From: VRUE01 sp963703335
GTDB taxonomy: Bacteria > Actinomycetota > Thermoleophilia > Solirubrobacterales > 70-9
Assembly: GCA_963703335.1 (NCBI GenBank)
Contig: OY969812.1
Location: forward strand, 2,480,001 to 2,544,000
DNA length: 64,000 bases
Reading direction: 5' to 3'
Shown: one piece after another, positions 53,205 through 61,786 of the stretch
Numbering within the stretch: position 1 is the stretch's first letter
Layout of the letters: every line of letters begins with the position of its first letter
Made by a program: the position numbers and the translations under genes
Notes under the pieces: generated by a model
Databases searched by the model: none
What the model was told of the DNA's origin: nothing
What the model saw: the letters and a program-made list of their open reading frames with translations, nothing else

Positions 53205-53804
53205 TTGATCTTCGCCACCGCGAACAAGCACAAGCTGCGCGAGATGCGCGAACTGCTGCCAAGGCTTGACCTGCAGGCGATGCCGGAGGGGGTGGCGTTG
53301 CCGCCGGAGGACGGCGATTCCTTTGCAGAGATCGCGCTGGAAAAGGCGCGCGCTGTGTTCGCGGCGTGCGGCGAGGCGGCGATAGGCGACGACTCCGGGA
53401 TCGAGGCAATGGGTCTCGGCGGCCGGCCCGGCATTCACTCGGCTCGCTATGGCGGCGCCGAGGCCAGTGACGAGGAGAACCTGGCGAAGCTGCTGGCGGA
53501 GGTTGCCGAAGCCGGCGACGATCGCCGGGCGGCGTATCACTGTGCGCTCGCCCTGGTCGAAGCTGACGGAAGCGAGCGGGTCTTCGAGGCTCGCTGCGAG
53601 GGTGTGCTGATCGAGCAACCGCGTGGTGAGGGTGGTTTCGGCTACGACCCGGCGTTTGTCCCCGATGCCACCGGGCCCGCCGACGAGCGGACGATGTCGG
53701 AGTTGAGCCAAGCCGAGAAGAACGGGATCAGCCATCGCGGTCGAGCCGCAGAGATGCTGGCAGGGCACCTGAGCGCCGGCGAGGCGACCTCCGAGGCACG
53801 ATGA
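53205..53804 (+). CDS. rdgB: XTP/dITP diphosphatase (RdgB/HAM1)
   Basis: A 199-residue house-cleaning NTPase that hydrolyses non-canonical purine triphosphates. The substrate loop ATANKHKLREM, the metal site GDDSGIEAMGLGGRPGIHSARYGG, and GFGYDPAFVPD and HRGRA are all present. TTG 53205 is the start, 5 bases after rph. Its stop overlaps the next gene as ATGA. rph-rdgB is a common pairing. Confidence 0.95.
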   Translation: MIFATANKHKLREMRELLPRLDLQAMPEGVALPPEDGDSFAEIALEKARAVFAACGEAAIGDDSGIEAMGLGGRPGIHSARYGGAEASDEENLAKLLAEVAEAGDDRRAAYHCALALVEADGSERVFEARCEGVLIEQPRGEGGFGYDPAFVPDATGPADERTMSELSQAEKNGISHRGRAAEMLAGHLSAGEATSEAR

Positions 53805-54712
53805 TTCGCACGAAGAGCGGCGCCGCGGCGCTCTCGATTGCGTCAAACGCGCTGCTGATTGCGATCAAGCTCGCGGCGGGGGCGATCACCGGCTCGATCG
53901 CGATCCTCACCGAGGCGGCCCACTCGTTTATCGACCTCGTCGCTTCGGTCGTCGCCTTCGTCTCGGTCCGCAAGGCGGATGAGCCGGCCGACGCCGATCA
54001 CCCCTACGGGCACGAGAAGGTCGAGAGCCTGGCGGCGACGATCGAGGGGCTGCTGATCCTCGTCGGCGCCGCGATCATCATCTACGAGGCGACGCACCGC
54101 TTGGTCGCCGGTTCCAGCGTCGAGAGGCTCGGCGTCGGCATCGCGGTGATGGGCTTTTCGATCCTCGCCAACCTCGTCGTCTCCACGGTCCTTTCACGGC
54201 AGGCGAAGCTGCACGAATCGCCGGCGCTTGAAGGGGACGCCGCCCACCTGCGCACGGACGCGCTCACCTCTCTGGGGGTGCTGATCGGGCTTGGGCTGGT
54301 CGAGATCACCGGCAACGCCGCCTTTGACTCGATCACCGCTCTTGCTGTTGCCGCGGCGATCGTCGTCGCGGGGATCCGCATCGTCAGGCGCTCTTCCGGC
54401 GTGCTGGTCGATGAAACGCTGCCCGAGGACGAGCTGGACAGGATCGAGGCGGCGATCGCCGACGCTCGCACCCCGGAGGTCGCCGGCTACCACAAGCTGC
54501 GCGCCCGACGGGCCGGCAGCCGCCGCTACATCGACCTCCACGTCCAGTACCGCTCCGGCACCAGCCTCGAGCGCGCCCACGAGCTGGCTCACGCAATGCG
54601 CGCCGAAATCGAGGCGACGATCCCCCACGCCGAGGTGATGATCCACGCCGAGCCCGAGACCTCTCTTCGCGATCCAAAAAGAGCCCGCTCGGGACCGTTT
54701 CGCGCCGGCTAG
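53801..54712 (+). CDS. cation diffusion facilitator (CDF) metal transporter
   Basis: A 303-residue CDF protein. Six membrane segments are apparent up to about residue 200. The metal motifs are H41SFID45 in helix 2, DHPYGHEKVE in the following loop and HLRTDALTS in helix 5. The C-terminal cytoplasmic domain has RRYIDLHVQYRSGTSLERAHELAHAMRAEIEATIPHAEVMIHAEP. It probably exports Zn2+ or Fe2+; HxxxD type sites fit zinc. Confidence 0.92.
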   Translation: MIRTKSGAAALSIASNALLIAIKLAAGAITGSIAILTEAAHSFIDLVASVVAFVSVRKADEPADADHPYGHEKVESLAATIEGLLILVGAAIIIYEATHRLVAGSSVERLGVGIAVMGFSILANLVVSTVLSRQAKLHESPALEGDAAHLRTDALTSLGVLIGLGLVEITGNAAFDSITALAVAAAIVVAGIRIVRRSSGVLVDETLPEDELDRIEAAIADARTPEVAGYHKLRARRAGSRRYIDLHVQYRSGTSLERAHELAHAMRAEIEATIPHAEVMIHAEPETSLRDPKRARSGPFRAG

Positions 54713-54731
54713 AAAGCTGAAAGCTCGGCGC

Positions 54732-55203
54732 TCAGATGTCGGGCAGGTTCTCCAGGTCCAGCTGGTCCTGCGTGCGACCCTGTGCGAGCTTCATCTCGCG
54801 CAGGCGGGAGAGGGAGCACACCCGAACCGGAATGCCCAACAACTCGCTTGCGACGGCGTCCTCGGCCAGCTGTGAATAGCTGGGGACTCCCCGTGCGCGC
54901 TGTACGACGTCGAGCCCACCAAACCTGGTCATGGCGGTTATGTTGCCTCCCCGCCTGACCACTCCGGCATCGCCGTCTGGATCAAACGGCCTTCCACCGA
55001 CAGTCGGGAGAGTCGATTCCAGCACCATCAAGGCGTGCGTCAGGCGCTCCAAGTTGGCAGGATCTGGGTCCGGGACCAAATCTGAGATCCTCGGTGCCAC
55101 GAACGAACCCATGTGCACCGACCGCTACACCGCCGATTACGACGAAGCTGACTTCATGCTCATGCAGGGCAGCGAGTAGAGCCCGTAGATCGAAATCGGT
55201 CAA
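54732..55203 (-). pseudogene. nucleotidyltransferase-fold protein, split by a one-base insertion
   Basis: The N-terminal part (TTG 55203; MTDFDLRALLAALHEHEVSFVVIGGVAVGAHGFVRGTEDL) has the GG...R.T.D pattern of MNT/AbiEii-like nucleotidyltransferases. The rest (DLVPDPDPANLERLTHALMVLES to the stop at 54732) is in the next frame. Removing the single T at 55083 restores one frame of about 156 residues, including the TEDLDLV metal site. Either a recent mutation or a sequence error. Confidence 0.8.
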
Positions 55204-55367
55204 ACGCGCGTCCTGGCAGCGGCGCCCTTGATGGCGCTCATCTGCTTGCAGAGCGAATGCATACGAGCTAGCCGGTTGCTCATCGAGGCTTTGCGATCCG
55301 CTTCGAGGCGAAGTTCGCGGGCTAGGCTCAGTTCACTGACGTCGCCACTGAGCATTTTTGTCCGCAT
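55200..55367 (-). CDS. small helical protein upstream of the nucleotidyltransferase gene
   Basis: A 55-residue open frame from ATG 55365-55367 (MRTKMLSGDVSELSLAREL...MHSLCKQMSAIKG). It is rich in Arg, Leu, Ala and Met and probably all-helical. Its TGA overlaps the TTG start of the nucleotidyltransferase frame (TTGA), so the two are translationally coupled. Position and size suggest a partner in a toxin-antitoxin-like pair, but no family is recognised. Confidence 0.6.
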   Translation of the reverse strand: MRTKMLSGDVSELSLARELRLEADRKASMSNRLARMHSLCKQMSAIKGAAARTRV

Positions 55368-55399
55368 GCAGAAAGTCTAGCCCGGCACCGCGGCAGAGC

Positions 55400-55549
55400 C
55401 TATGGCGAGGGCAAAAGGTTCACCGCCGCCGCGAGGCCGACGGCGCCCACGGTGATCGAGTAACCGGTGTAGCCGCTGATCGCGAAGAGGACCACGGCGA
55501 TGGCGCAGATCGAGACTACGGTGATCCAGGAAGCTCGGGCCAGGGACAC
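55400..55549 (-). CDS. small membrane protein
   Basis: A 49-residue frame from GTG 55547-55549. It holds two hydrophobic stretches (SWITVVSICAIAVVLFAISG and YSITVGAVGLAAAVNLL) separated by a Tyr/Gly turn. No ribosome-binding site is obvious, and it faces away from the roadblock-like gene. Function unknown; it could be a chance frame. Confidence 0.45.
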   Translation of the reverse strand: MSLARASWITVVSICAIAVVLFAISGYTGYSITVGAVGLAAAVNLLPSP

Positions 55550-55569
55550 GGCTCGCTATTTTGGCCGAG

Positions 55570-55956
55570 ATGCCCGACGGTCCGACGAGCGAGGCTGTAT
55601 CTGGCGAGGCCGCGGCCAGCGCGCTCGCCTACCTGACCGAGATGTCACCCGACCTGCGGGGCGGGGCGATCCTCGGGCCGGAGGGCGCTGTGCTCGCCGC
55701 GAGCGGCCGTTCCGAGCGCTGGGGAGAGGATGCCGCAGCGCTGCTGGCGCTCGCCGATCGGGCCGGGGATGAGCCGGTCGAGCAGGTCCATATCGCCACC
55801 GAGCAAGGAGAGGTCTTCGCAGCCCGCAATGCCGGCCTCACGGCGATCGTCGTCACCGACCGTTTCGCGCTTGCCTCATTGCTCCTTTTCGACATGCGCG
55901 CCATCCTTCGCGACCTCGCCGACGGGGGCAACGGAAGCGGGCTCGATGCCGCCTAA
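55570..55956 (+). CDS. roadblock/LC7-like small regulatory protein
   Basis: A 128-residue protein (ATG 55570; TTG 55561 is also possible). The pattern LRGGAILGPEGAVLAASGRSERWG...AALLALADRAG...ITATEQG-like...GLTAIVVTDRFALASLLLFDMRAILRDL fits the roadblock/LC7 fold, often linked to small GTPases or used as dimerisation platforms. No GTPase gene is nearby. The following small gene overlaps its end by 11 bases. Confidence 0.7.
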   Translation: MPDGPTSEAVSGEAAASALAYLTEMSPDLRGGAILGPEGAVLAASGRSERWGEDAAALLALADRAGDEPVEQVHIATEQGEVFAARNAGLTAIVVTDRFALASLLLFDMRAILRDLADGGNGSGLDAA

Positions 55957-56170
55957 GCCGCACCGGGTCCTGCTCGATCGTGTCTCCGGCTACGCCGATG
56001 AGGCCGCCGCCTATATGCGCCGCCGCCGCGTCGCCCGGAGGCCGTTTGCACGGCTCTACTACCCCGAGGGACGGGCCAGCGACCAGGCGGCCGACTCGCG
56101 GGTCGGCGCCGAGTTGTTCGTCGCCGCGGGACGGCTGATCGAGGTTGCCGGGAAGCGGCCAAAGTCGTGA
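55946..56170 (+). CDS. small basic protein upstream of tldD
   Basis: A 74-residue basic protein (MPPKPHRVLLDRVSGYADEAAAYMRRRRVARRPFARLYYPEG...). It overlaps both the roadblock-like gene and tldD (GTGA), so it is firmly within the operon. I do not recognise the family. Confidence 0.65.
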   Translation: MPPKPHRVLLDRVSGYADEAAAYMRRRRVARRPFARLYYPEGRASDQAADSRVGAELFVAAGRLIEVAGKRPKS

Positions 56171-57552
56171 GCGGGCTGATTGAGAACGACGTCGCCGAGC
56201 GGGTGCTCGCCCGAGCGCTCGCGCATGGCGGCGACTTTGCCGAGGTCTTCGCCGAACGCAATGCGGGATTGACGATGGCGATCGACGAGTCGCGGGTCGA
56301 AGCGGTGCAGGCGGGCGCGGCAGCGGGCGCCGGCGTGCGGGTGATCAGCGACGGCACGAGTTACTTCTCCCACGTCGATGGGCTCGATCCCGCCGACGTC
56401 GAACGCGCTGCCGACGAGGCCGCCGCGGCGCTGCGCGCCGATCGCACCGAGCCCCGCCCCCTGCAGGCGGTGGAGACCACGCCGCAGCCGGTTGCGGTGG
56501 CGCCGGCCGGTGTCCCGGCCGAGCGTAAGGCGGCGCTGCTTCGCGAGCTCGACGAGCGCGGCCGCGCCGCCGGCTCCGAGATCGCCCAGTTCATGGCTTC
56601 CTACGCGGAGGTTCGCCGCGAGGTGAGCGTCGCCAATTCCGAGGGGCTGCTCAGCGGTGACGATCGCACTCGCGTGCGGATCGGGGCGCAGGCCGTGGCC
56701 CGCCGGGGCGACGTCGTCGAGACCGGAGCCGAGACGCTCGGCGGCCATCGCGGCTTCGAGCTCTTCGACGAGGACCCGGGCTCGATCGCCGACGATGCGG
56801 CCCGCAAGGCGCTCACCCTGCTCGACGCCGGCGCGGCTCCGGCCGGATCGATGCCGGTGGTCGTCGGGGGTGGCTTTGGCGGCGTCCTCTTCCACGAGAT
56901 GACCGGGCACGGCCTCGAGGCCGATCACATTCAGAAGGGGGCCAGTGTCTACATCGGCAAGCTCGGCGAGCAGGTCGCCCAGCCCCTGCTGACCGCCTAT
57001 GACGACGGCCGCCTTCCGGGTGAGTGGGGCAGCGACGGGATCGACGACGAGGGCGTACCGACGCAGAAGACACGCGTGATCGAGGACGGGCGGCTGATCT
57101 CGTACCTCTATGACGGCGTCACCGCTCGTCGCGACGGCGTCGCCTCAACCGGCAACGGTCGCCGGGAGAGCTTTCGTCACCTGCCCGTTCCCCGCATGAC
57201 CAATACCTACATCGCCCCCGGCGATGCCGAGCCGGAAGCGATGATCGCCGAGGTCCAGCGCGGCTTCTATGCCGTCTCGTTTGCCGGTGGCCAAGTCGAT
57301 CCGGCAACCGGCGACTTCGTCTTCGGCGTCTCCGAGGGCTACCTGATCGAGGGCGGCAAGGTCACCCGGCCGTGTCGCGGCGCGACCCTGATCGGCAACT
57401 GCCTGGAGGCGCTCGCGGCGATCGATGCGCTCGGCAACGACTTCGATATGAAGACCGGCATCTGCGGCAAGGCGGGCCAGAAAGTGCCGGTCGGGACGGG
57501 GCAGGGGCACGTCCGCATCGCGGCGATGACGGTGGGGGGGACGGAGGTTTGA
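56167..57552 (+). CDS. tldD: TldD family metalloprotease
   Basis: A 461-residue TldD. The zinc motif HEMTGH (H243, E244, H248) lies in GGGFGGVLFHEMTGHGLEAD, and the C-terminal ICGKAGQKVPVGTGQGHVRI contains the third-ligand cysteine typical of TldD. With TldE it forms a heterodimeric protease that degrades unfolded peptides and matures some RiPPs. The GTG start overlaps the preceding stop (GTGA); its own stop overlaps tldE as TTGA. Confidence 0.94.
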   Translation: MSGLIENDVAERVLARALAHGGDFAEVFAERNAGLTMAIDESRVEAVQAGAAAGAGVRVISDGTSYFSHVDGLDPADVERAADEAAAALRADRTEPRPLQAVETTPQPVAVAPAGVPAERKAALLRELDERGRAAGSEIAQFMASYAEVRREVSVANSEGLLSGDDRTRVRIGAQAVARRGDVVETGAETLGGHRGFELFDEDPGSIADDAARKALTLLDAGAAPAGSMPVVVGGGFGGVLFHEMTGHGLEADHIQKGASVYIGKLGEQVAQPLLTAYDDGRLPGEWGSDGIDDEGVPTQKTRVIEDGRLISYLYDGVTARRDGVASTGNGRRESFRHLPVPRMTNTYIAPGDAEPEAMIAEVQRGFYAVSFAGGQVDPATGDFVFGVSEGYLIEGGKVTRPCRGATLIGNCLEALAAIDALGNDFDMKTGICGKAGQKVPVGTGQGHVRIAAMTVGGTEV

Positions 57553-58895
57553 TCGACACGGCCCGCCGTGCAACAGAAGCGGCGACCGCCGCCGGCGCCA
57601 GCGATGCCGAGGCCTACGCCGCCGAGGATCGTGGCCGCGAGGTTCGCGCCCACGGCGGCGAGGTGGAGAGCCTCACCGCCGCGACACAGCGGGGGATCGG
57701 CGTGCGCGCCTGGGTCGGCAAGCAGGTCGGCTACGCCTACGGCACGGACCTCTCCAACTCCGGTGTGGTTGCGCTCGCGAAGCGCGCCACCGAGGCGGCG
57801 CAAGTCGCCGACGAGGACGAGTTCGCCGGGCCACCGGAGCCGGGCGCGCCCCCCGCCCAGGAGCTGCAGCTGAGCGATCCCGCGATCGCGGAGTGGTCGA
57901 CCGCCCAACTGGCCGAGCTCGCCCTCGAGATCGAGCGAGCGGCGCTGGCCGCCGACTCGCGGATCGCCGGGGTGGAGCAGGCGGTCTACGCCGATTCGGC
58001 CGAGAGCGTCGCGCTCTGCTCTTCGGCCGGGGTCGAGGGCGAGTACTCGAGCTCCAGCTGTTACGGCTACGTGCAGGCTCTGGCCGCGGGGGACGATGGT
58101 CGTGAGACCGGCCTCGGATTTGGCCTTGGTCGCGCTCCAGGCGCCCTGGATCCGGCCGCGATCGGGCGCGAGGGGGCGGAGCGCGCGGCGGCAATGATCG
58201 GTGCCGACAAGCCGAAATCCCGCTCCTGCCCGGTGGTTCTCGACCCAACGGTCGCGGCGAGCTTCGTCGCCCTGATCGGAAGGGCTCTCAGCGCCGGCGC
58301 CGTCCAGCGCGGCCGCTCGCCCTTCGCTGCAATGCTGGGCGAGGCTGTCGCCGGCGAGGCGCTCGCGCTCTACGACGATGGACTGACTCCGGAAGGTTTT
58401 GCCTCGGCTCCATTCGACGCCGAGGGCATGGCGAGGCGCCGCACCGCGCTGATCGAAGCGCGGACGCTGCGCACCTTCCTCTACGACACCTACACCGGTC
58501 GTCGCGGTGAGGCGGCCTCGACGGGCAACGCAAGCCGCAGCGGCTATCGCTCGCAGCCCTCGGTCTCGGCCTCCAACCTGATCGTCGATGCCGGCTCGCT
58601 TGGCTTTGACGAGCTCTTGCGCGAGGCCGGTGACGGGGTTCTGGTGACCGATGTCGCCGGTCTGCACTCGGGTGTTAACCCCGTCTCAGGCGTCTTTTCG
58701 GTCGGCGCTTCCGGCCGTGCCATCCGTGACGGCACGGTGGCCGAGCCGCTGCGCGAGTTCACGATCGCTAGCGATTTGGTCTCGATGCTGGGTGCCGTGC
58801 GTGAGGTTGGCAGCGACTCTCGCTGGGTCCCATTTGGCGGCTCGGTAAGGACTCCCTCGCTGCTGATCGGCGAGATGACCGTTGCCGGATCCTGA
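57549..58895 (+). CDS. tldE: TldE/PmbA partner subunit
   Basis: A 448-residue TldE/PmbA protein lacking the zinc motif, as expected for the non-catalytic partner. Markers are TYTGRRGEAASTGNASR, GVNPVSGVFSVGASGRAIRDGTVAEPLREFTIASDL and a final PSLLIGEMTVAG. TTG 57549 is used, sharing bases with the tldD stop. The pair probably assembles co-translationally. Confidence 0.93.
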   Translation: MIDTARRATEAATAAGASDAEAYAAEDRGREVRAHGGEVESLTAATQRGIGVRAWVGKQVGYAYGTDLSNSGVVALAKRATEAAQVADEDEFAGPPEPGAPPAQELQLSDPAIAEWSTAQLAELALEIERAALAADSRIAGVEQAVYADSAESVALCSSAGVEGEYSSSSCYGYVQALAAGDDGRETGLGFGLGRAPGALDPAAIGREGAERAAAMIGADKPKSRSCPVVLDPTVAASFVALIGRALSAGAVQRGRSPFAAMLGEAVAGEALALYDDGLTPEGFASAPFDAEGMARRRTALIEARTLRTFLYDTYTGRRGEAASTGNASRSGYRSQPSVSASNLIVDAGSLGFDELLREAGDGVLVTDVAGLHSGVNPVSGVFSVGASGRAIRDGTVAEPLREFTIASDLVSMLGAVREVGSDSRWVPFGGSVRTPSLLIGEMTVAGS

Positions 58896-58995
58896 GTCCC
58901 AAAGCGCTTGAAAGCCCCCCCGGTGGGCTCTGACGCCGTGACCGCTGTTAGATTGCCGCCGATTTCAAACCATCCACCGACTGAGGAGCTTCGAC

Positions 58996-59274
58996 GTGAC
59001 AAAGGCTGAATTTCTGGACCAACTTGCAGGCGACGAGCGGCTGGGCAGCAAGAAAGCAGCCAGCGACGCGGTTGACGCCGTGCTCGACGCGATCACCGAC
59101 ACGCTGAGCGGCGGCGGCGAAGTCAGCTTCACCGGCTTCGGCAAATTCCACGTCGCCGAGCGCGGCCCGCGCCAGGGCGTCAACCCGCGCACCGGTGAGC
59201 GGATCACGATTCCGGGCGGCAAGGTTCCGCGCTTCTCCGCTGGCTCGGCGCTGAAGGCCAAGGTCAAAGGCTGA
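58996..59274 (+). CDS. HU-family nucleoid DNA-binding protein
   Basis: A 92-residue HU protein: MTKAEFLDQLAGD, GGGEVSFTGFGKFHVAERGPRQGVNPRTGERITIPGGKVPRFSAGSALK covers the beta-arms and DNA-intercalating loop (NPRTGE). GTG 58996 has GAGGAG upstream. A TAGATT -10 lies at 58949-58954. It lacks the long Lys/Ala-rich tail of mycobacterial HupB. The pyrF gene appears to start inside its stop codon. Confidence 0.95.
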   Translation: MTKAEFLDQLAGDERLGSKKAASDAVDAVLDAITDTLSGGGEVSFTGFGKFHVAERGPRQGVNPRTGERITIPGGKVPRFSAGSALKAKVKG

Positions 59275-60161
59275 GCCAGGAACCCTTTGCGGATCGGCTG
59301 GCGGCGCTCGTCGAAGAGCGCCGCAGCCAGGTCTGCCTCGGCCTCGACCCGGATCCGTCGAAGCTCTTCGGGGCCGAGCCTTCTGTTGACCCCACTGCCG
59401 CGGTCGCCGAGCAGGCGGCCATGGCGGTGGCGGCGCATTGCCGCTCGCTGATCGAGCGCGCCGGCACTGCTTGCGTCGCGGTCAAGCCCCAGCTCGCCTG
59501 CTTCGAGCGGTTGGGCGCTCCGGGCTGGGCAGCCCTCGCCGAGGTCTGCGAGGCGGCGCGTGCCGCCGGCCTCCTGATCGTCGCCGACGGCAAGCGCGGC
59601 GACGTTCCCGTCACGGCCGCCGTTTACGCCCAGGCTTTGGTCGGCGAGACGCCGACGCCGTGGGGTCCGGTTAGCGGCCTCGGAGCCGACGCGTTTACGG
59701 CAAACCCGCTGTTGGGGGCCGATGCGCTCGAGCCTCTCGTTGAGGCAGCGGCAGCGGCGGGTGCCGGCGTCTTCGCCCTGGTGCGGACGAGCAACCCTGG
59801 GGCGGCAGATGTGCAGGACGTGCCGGCGCCCGAGCGGCCACTGCACGAGCGGCTCGCCGAGCTGGTCAACGGTCTCTCCCCGCGGTTGCTGGGTGAGGGC
59901 GGCTTGAGTGGAATGGGTGCCGTGGTCGGGGCAACGGCCCCCGAGCACATCGAGCGATTGCGCTCACTGATGCCACGCTCGATCTTCCTCATCCCCGGGG
60001 TCGGCGCCCAGGGCGGACGTCCCGAGCTGCTTGGTCCGGCATTTGCCGCCGGTCCTGCATCGGCCCTGGTCGCCGCCTCGCGCGGAATTGCCGCCGCCGA
60101 TGATCCGGCCGCTGCGGCCGAGAGCCTGCGAAGCGCGGTCTGGGATGTTTCGACCGCCTAA
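59271..60161 (+). CDS. pyrF: orotidine 5'-phosphate decarboxylase (PyrF), apparently with a CTG start
   Basis: A 296-residue OMP decarboxylase of the type II (long) family. The substrate aspartate is in VCLGLDPDPSKLFG (about residue 25) and the catalytic Lys/Asp set in VADGKRGDVPVTA. The first ATG/GTG/TTG in frame (ATG 59421) would delete the LGLDPDP site. CTG at 59271-59273 overlaps the HU stop as CTGA and gives the expected N terminus (MSQEPFADRLAALVEERRS). No other start is available upstream. Confidence 0.87.
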   Translation: MSQEPFADRLAALVEERRSQVCLGLDPDPSKLFGAEPSVDPTAAVAEQAAMAVAAHCRSLIERAGTACVAVKPQLACFERLGAPGWAALAEVCEAARAAGLLIVADGKRGDVPVTAAVYAQALVGETPTPWGPVSGLGADAFTANPLLGADALEPLVEAAAAAGAGVFALVRTSNPGAADVQDVPAPERPLHERLAELVNGLSPRLLGEGGLSGMGAVVGATAPEHIERLRSLMPRSIFLIPGVGAQGGRPELLGPAFAAGPASALVAASRGIAAADDPAAAAESLRSAVWDVSTA

Positions 60162-60218
60162 AACTGGGCTGACCGTATATACGATCTGCGGCGCCTATCC
60201 GAACGCCCGTTACGTCCA

Positions 60219-60536
60219 ATGAACAAGCGCTCTTCAGCCTCCGCCCGGGTCTTCGCGGTGACCGCCTTGGTCGCCGCCTTCGTGATCGCGATCATCGCGA
60301 TCGCCGGCTCCGTGGGCGGCGACGATTCGGACAGCGTGGGCGGGCACAAGAACGGGAGCAACGCCGTGCACAAGACTCCCGCCAAGCACATTCCCGCCAC
60401 CTACGAAGTGAAGAGCGGCGACACCCTGATCTCGATCGCCCACCGCATGGGCGTGCCGTTGGCGCGGATCCAGGAACTCAACCCGGAAGTCGACCCGCAG
60501 ATCCTCGTCGCCGGCGAGCAACTAAAGCTTCGGTAG
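60219..60536 (+). CDS. membrane-anchored LysM protein
   Basis: A 105-residue protein: N-terminal membrane segment (residues 10-32), Gly/Asp/Ser-rich linker, and a single LysM domain at 60-105 (YEVKSGDTLISIAHRMGVPLARIQELNPEVDPQILVAGEQLKL). It would bind peptidoglycan on the outer face of the membrane. A TATATA sequence near 60174 could be its -10. Confidence 0.88.
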   Translation: MNKRSSASARVFAVTALVAAFVIAIIAIAGSVGGDDSDSVGGHKNGSNAVHKTPAKHIPATYEVKSGDTLISIAHRMGVPLARIQELNPEVDPQILVAGEQLKLR

Positions 60537-60540
60537 GCGA

Positions 60541-60596
60541 GCGCAAAAATCGCCGCGGTGATAGCCGGGGATTCGGGTCCGGGGCGATTTTTGCGC
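60541..60596. terminator. long inverted repeat, probable bidirectional terminator
   Basis: GCGCAAAAATCGCC (60541-60554) and GGCGATTTTTGCGC (60583-60596) are perfectly complementary around a 28-base loop with its own CCGG pairing. The right arm holds TTTTT, so it can act as a terminator after the LysM gene. It ends 11 bases before the next start codon. Confidence 0.75.
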
Positions 60597-60607
60597 GAAG
60601 ACCATTT

Positions 60608-61786
60608 ATGTCATGCCGATTGAAACTAGCTGCGCTTCTCCTGGTGACCTTTGCGGTTCTGGCCCCCTCAGTCGCCTCCGCAAAGGGCCCGCCGATCGAA
60701 GCCCGCTCCTGGACGGTGATCGACGCTCGCAGCGGCGATGTCCTCGCCTCTCACGCGGTCGCCCGCCACCTGCTGGTGGCCAGCACGACCAAGTTGATGA
60801 CTGCCTACGTCGCCCTGCGCGAGCTGCCGCTCGAGCGCGTTGTCCGCGCGACGCCCTACCAGGCCGAATACGGCGAGTCGCTCCTGGAACTGCGGCCGCG
60901 GCAGCGGATCAGTGTGCGCGACCTGCTCTACGGACTGATCTTGCGCAGCGGCAACGACGCAGCCTACGACCTCGCCCTCGCCGCGGCTGGCTCTGAGGCC
61001 CGCTTCGTCGCCCAGATGAATCGCTACGCGGCGGCGCTCGGCCTCGCCGACACTCACTACGCAAATCCAATCGGGCTTGATGAGCGCGGTAACTACTCGA
61101 GTGCGCGCGACCTGGCGACGCTGACTCGACGCCTGCTCGCGATCCCGGCCTTCGCCAAGATCGCTGCGGCGCGCAGCGCGGTGCTGCGCAGCGTGCGGCC
61201 GCGCCGCCGCATCTCGACGATCAACGAACTGCTGTACATGGAGCCTTGGGTCACCGGGGTGAAGACGGGCCACACCTTCGGTGCCCTCTACGTGCTCGTC
61301 GGCTCGGGTCGGCGCAAGGGCGTGGATCTGATCTCGGTCGCGGTTGGGGCGCCCAGCGACGAAGCCCGCTATCGCGACAACCTCAAATTGCTCGAGTACG
61401 GCTTTTCCCTCTACAAGCGACGCGTGCCGGTCCATCTCGGCGCTGCCCTGGCTCGTCCCACGATTCGCTACGGTGGCGAGTTGCCACTTCGGGCTCCCCG
61501 TACGGTCACCGTCGGCGTCCGTCCCGACCAGCGTATGAGCCTCGAAGTGCGGGCGCCCGGCGAGGTTGAGGGTCCGATTCGTCGTGGCGAGGCGCTGGGC
61601 AGCGCACGGGTCTACGTCGACGGCAGACGAGTCGCGACGGTGCCGCTGCGTTCGCCGCGCAGCGTCGAGGAGGCGAGCGTCTTGGCGCGGGCGGGAAGCT
61701 TTCTCGGTGACGAGAAGATCCCCGTCGGCATTGCGCTTTGCGTGATACTGATTGGAGCAGTTCTGCTGAGGCGCTTCGCACGATGA
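60608..61786 (+). CDS. D-alanyl-D-alanine carboxypeptidase (S11, PBP5-like)
   Basis: A 392-residue secreted enzyme: signal peptide (1-26), then the three active-site motifs S59-T-T-K62, S114-G-N and K219-T-G. The C-terminal beta domain (about 280-355) is followed by one membrane helix (IPVGIALCVILIGAVLL), giving tail anchoring. It trims the terminal D-Ala of peptidoglycan stems. Its stop overlaps the next gene (ATGA). Confidence 0.92.
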   Translation: MSCRLKLAALLLVTFAVLAPSVASAKGPPIEARSWTVIDARSGDVLASHAVARHLLVASTTKLMTAYVALRELPLERVVRATPYQAEYGESLLELRPRQRISVRDLLYGLILRSGNDAAYDLALAAAGSEARFVAQMNRYAAALGLADTHYANPIGLDERGNYSSARDLATLTRRLLAIPAFAKIAAARSAVLRSVRPRRRISTINELLYMEPWVTGVKTGHTFGALYVLVGSGRRKGVDLISVAVGAPSDEARYRDNLKLLEYGFSLYKRRVPVHLGAALARPTIRYGGELPLRAPRTVTVGVRPDQRMSLEVRAPGEVEGPIRRGEALGSARVYVDGRRVATVPLRSPRSVEEASVLARAGSFLGDEKIPVGIALCVILIGAVLLRRFAR

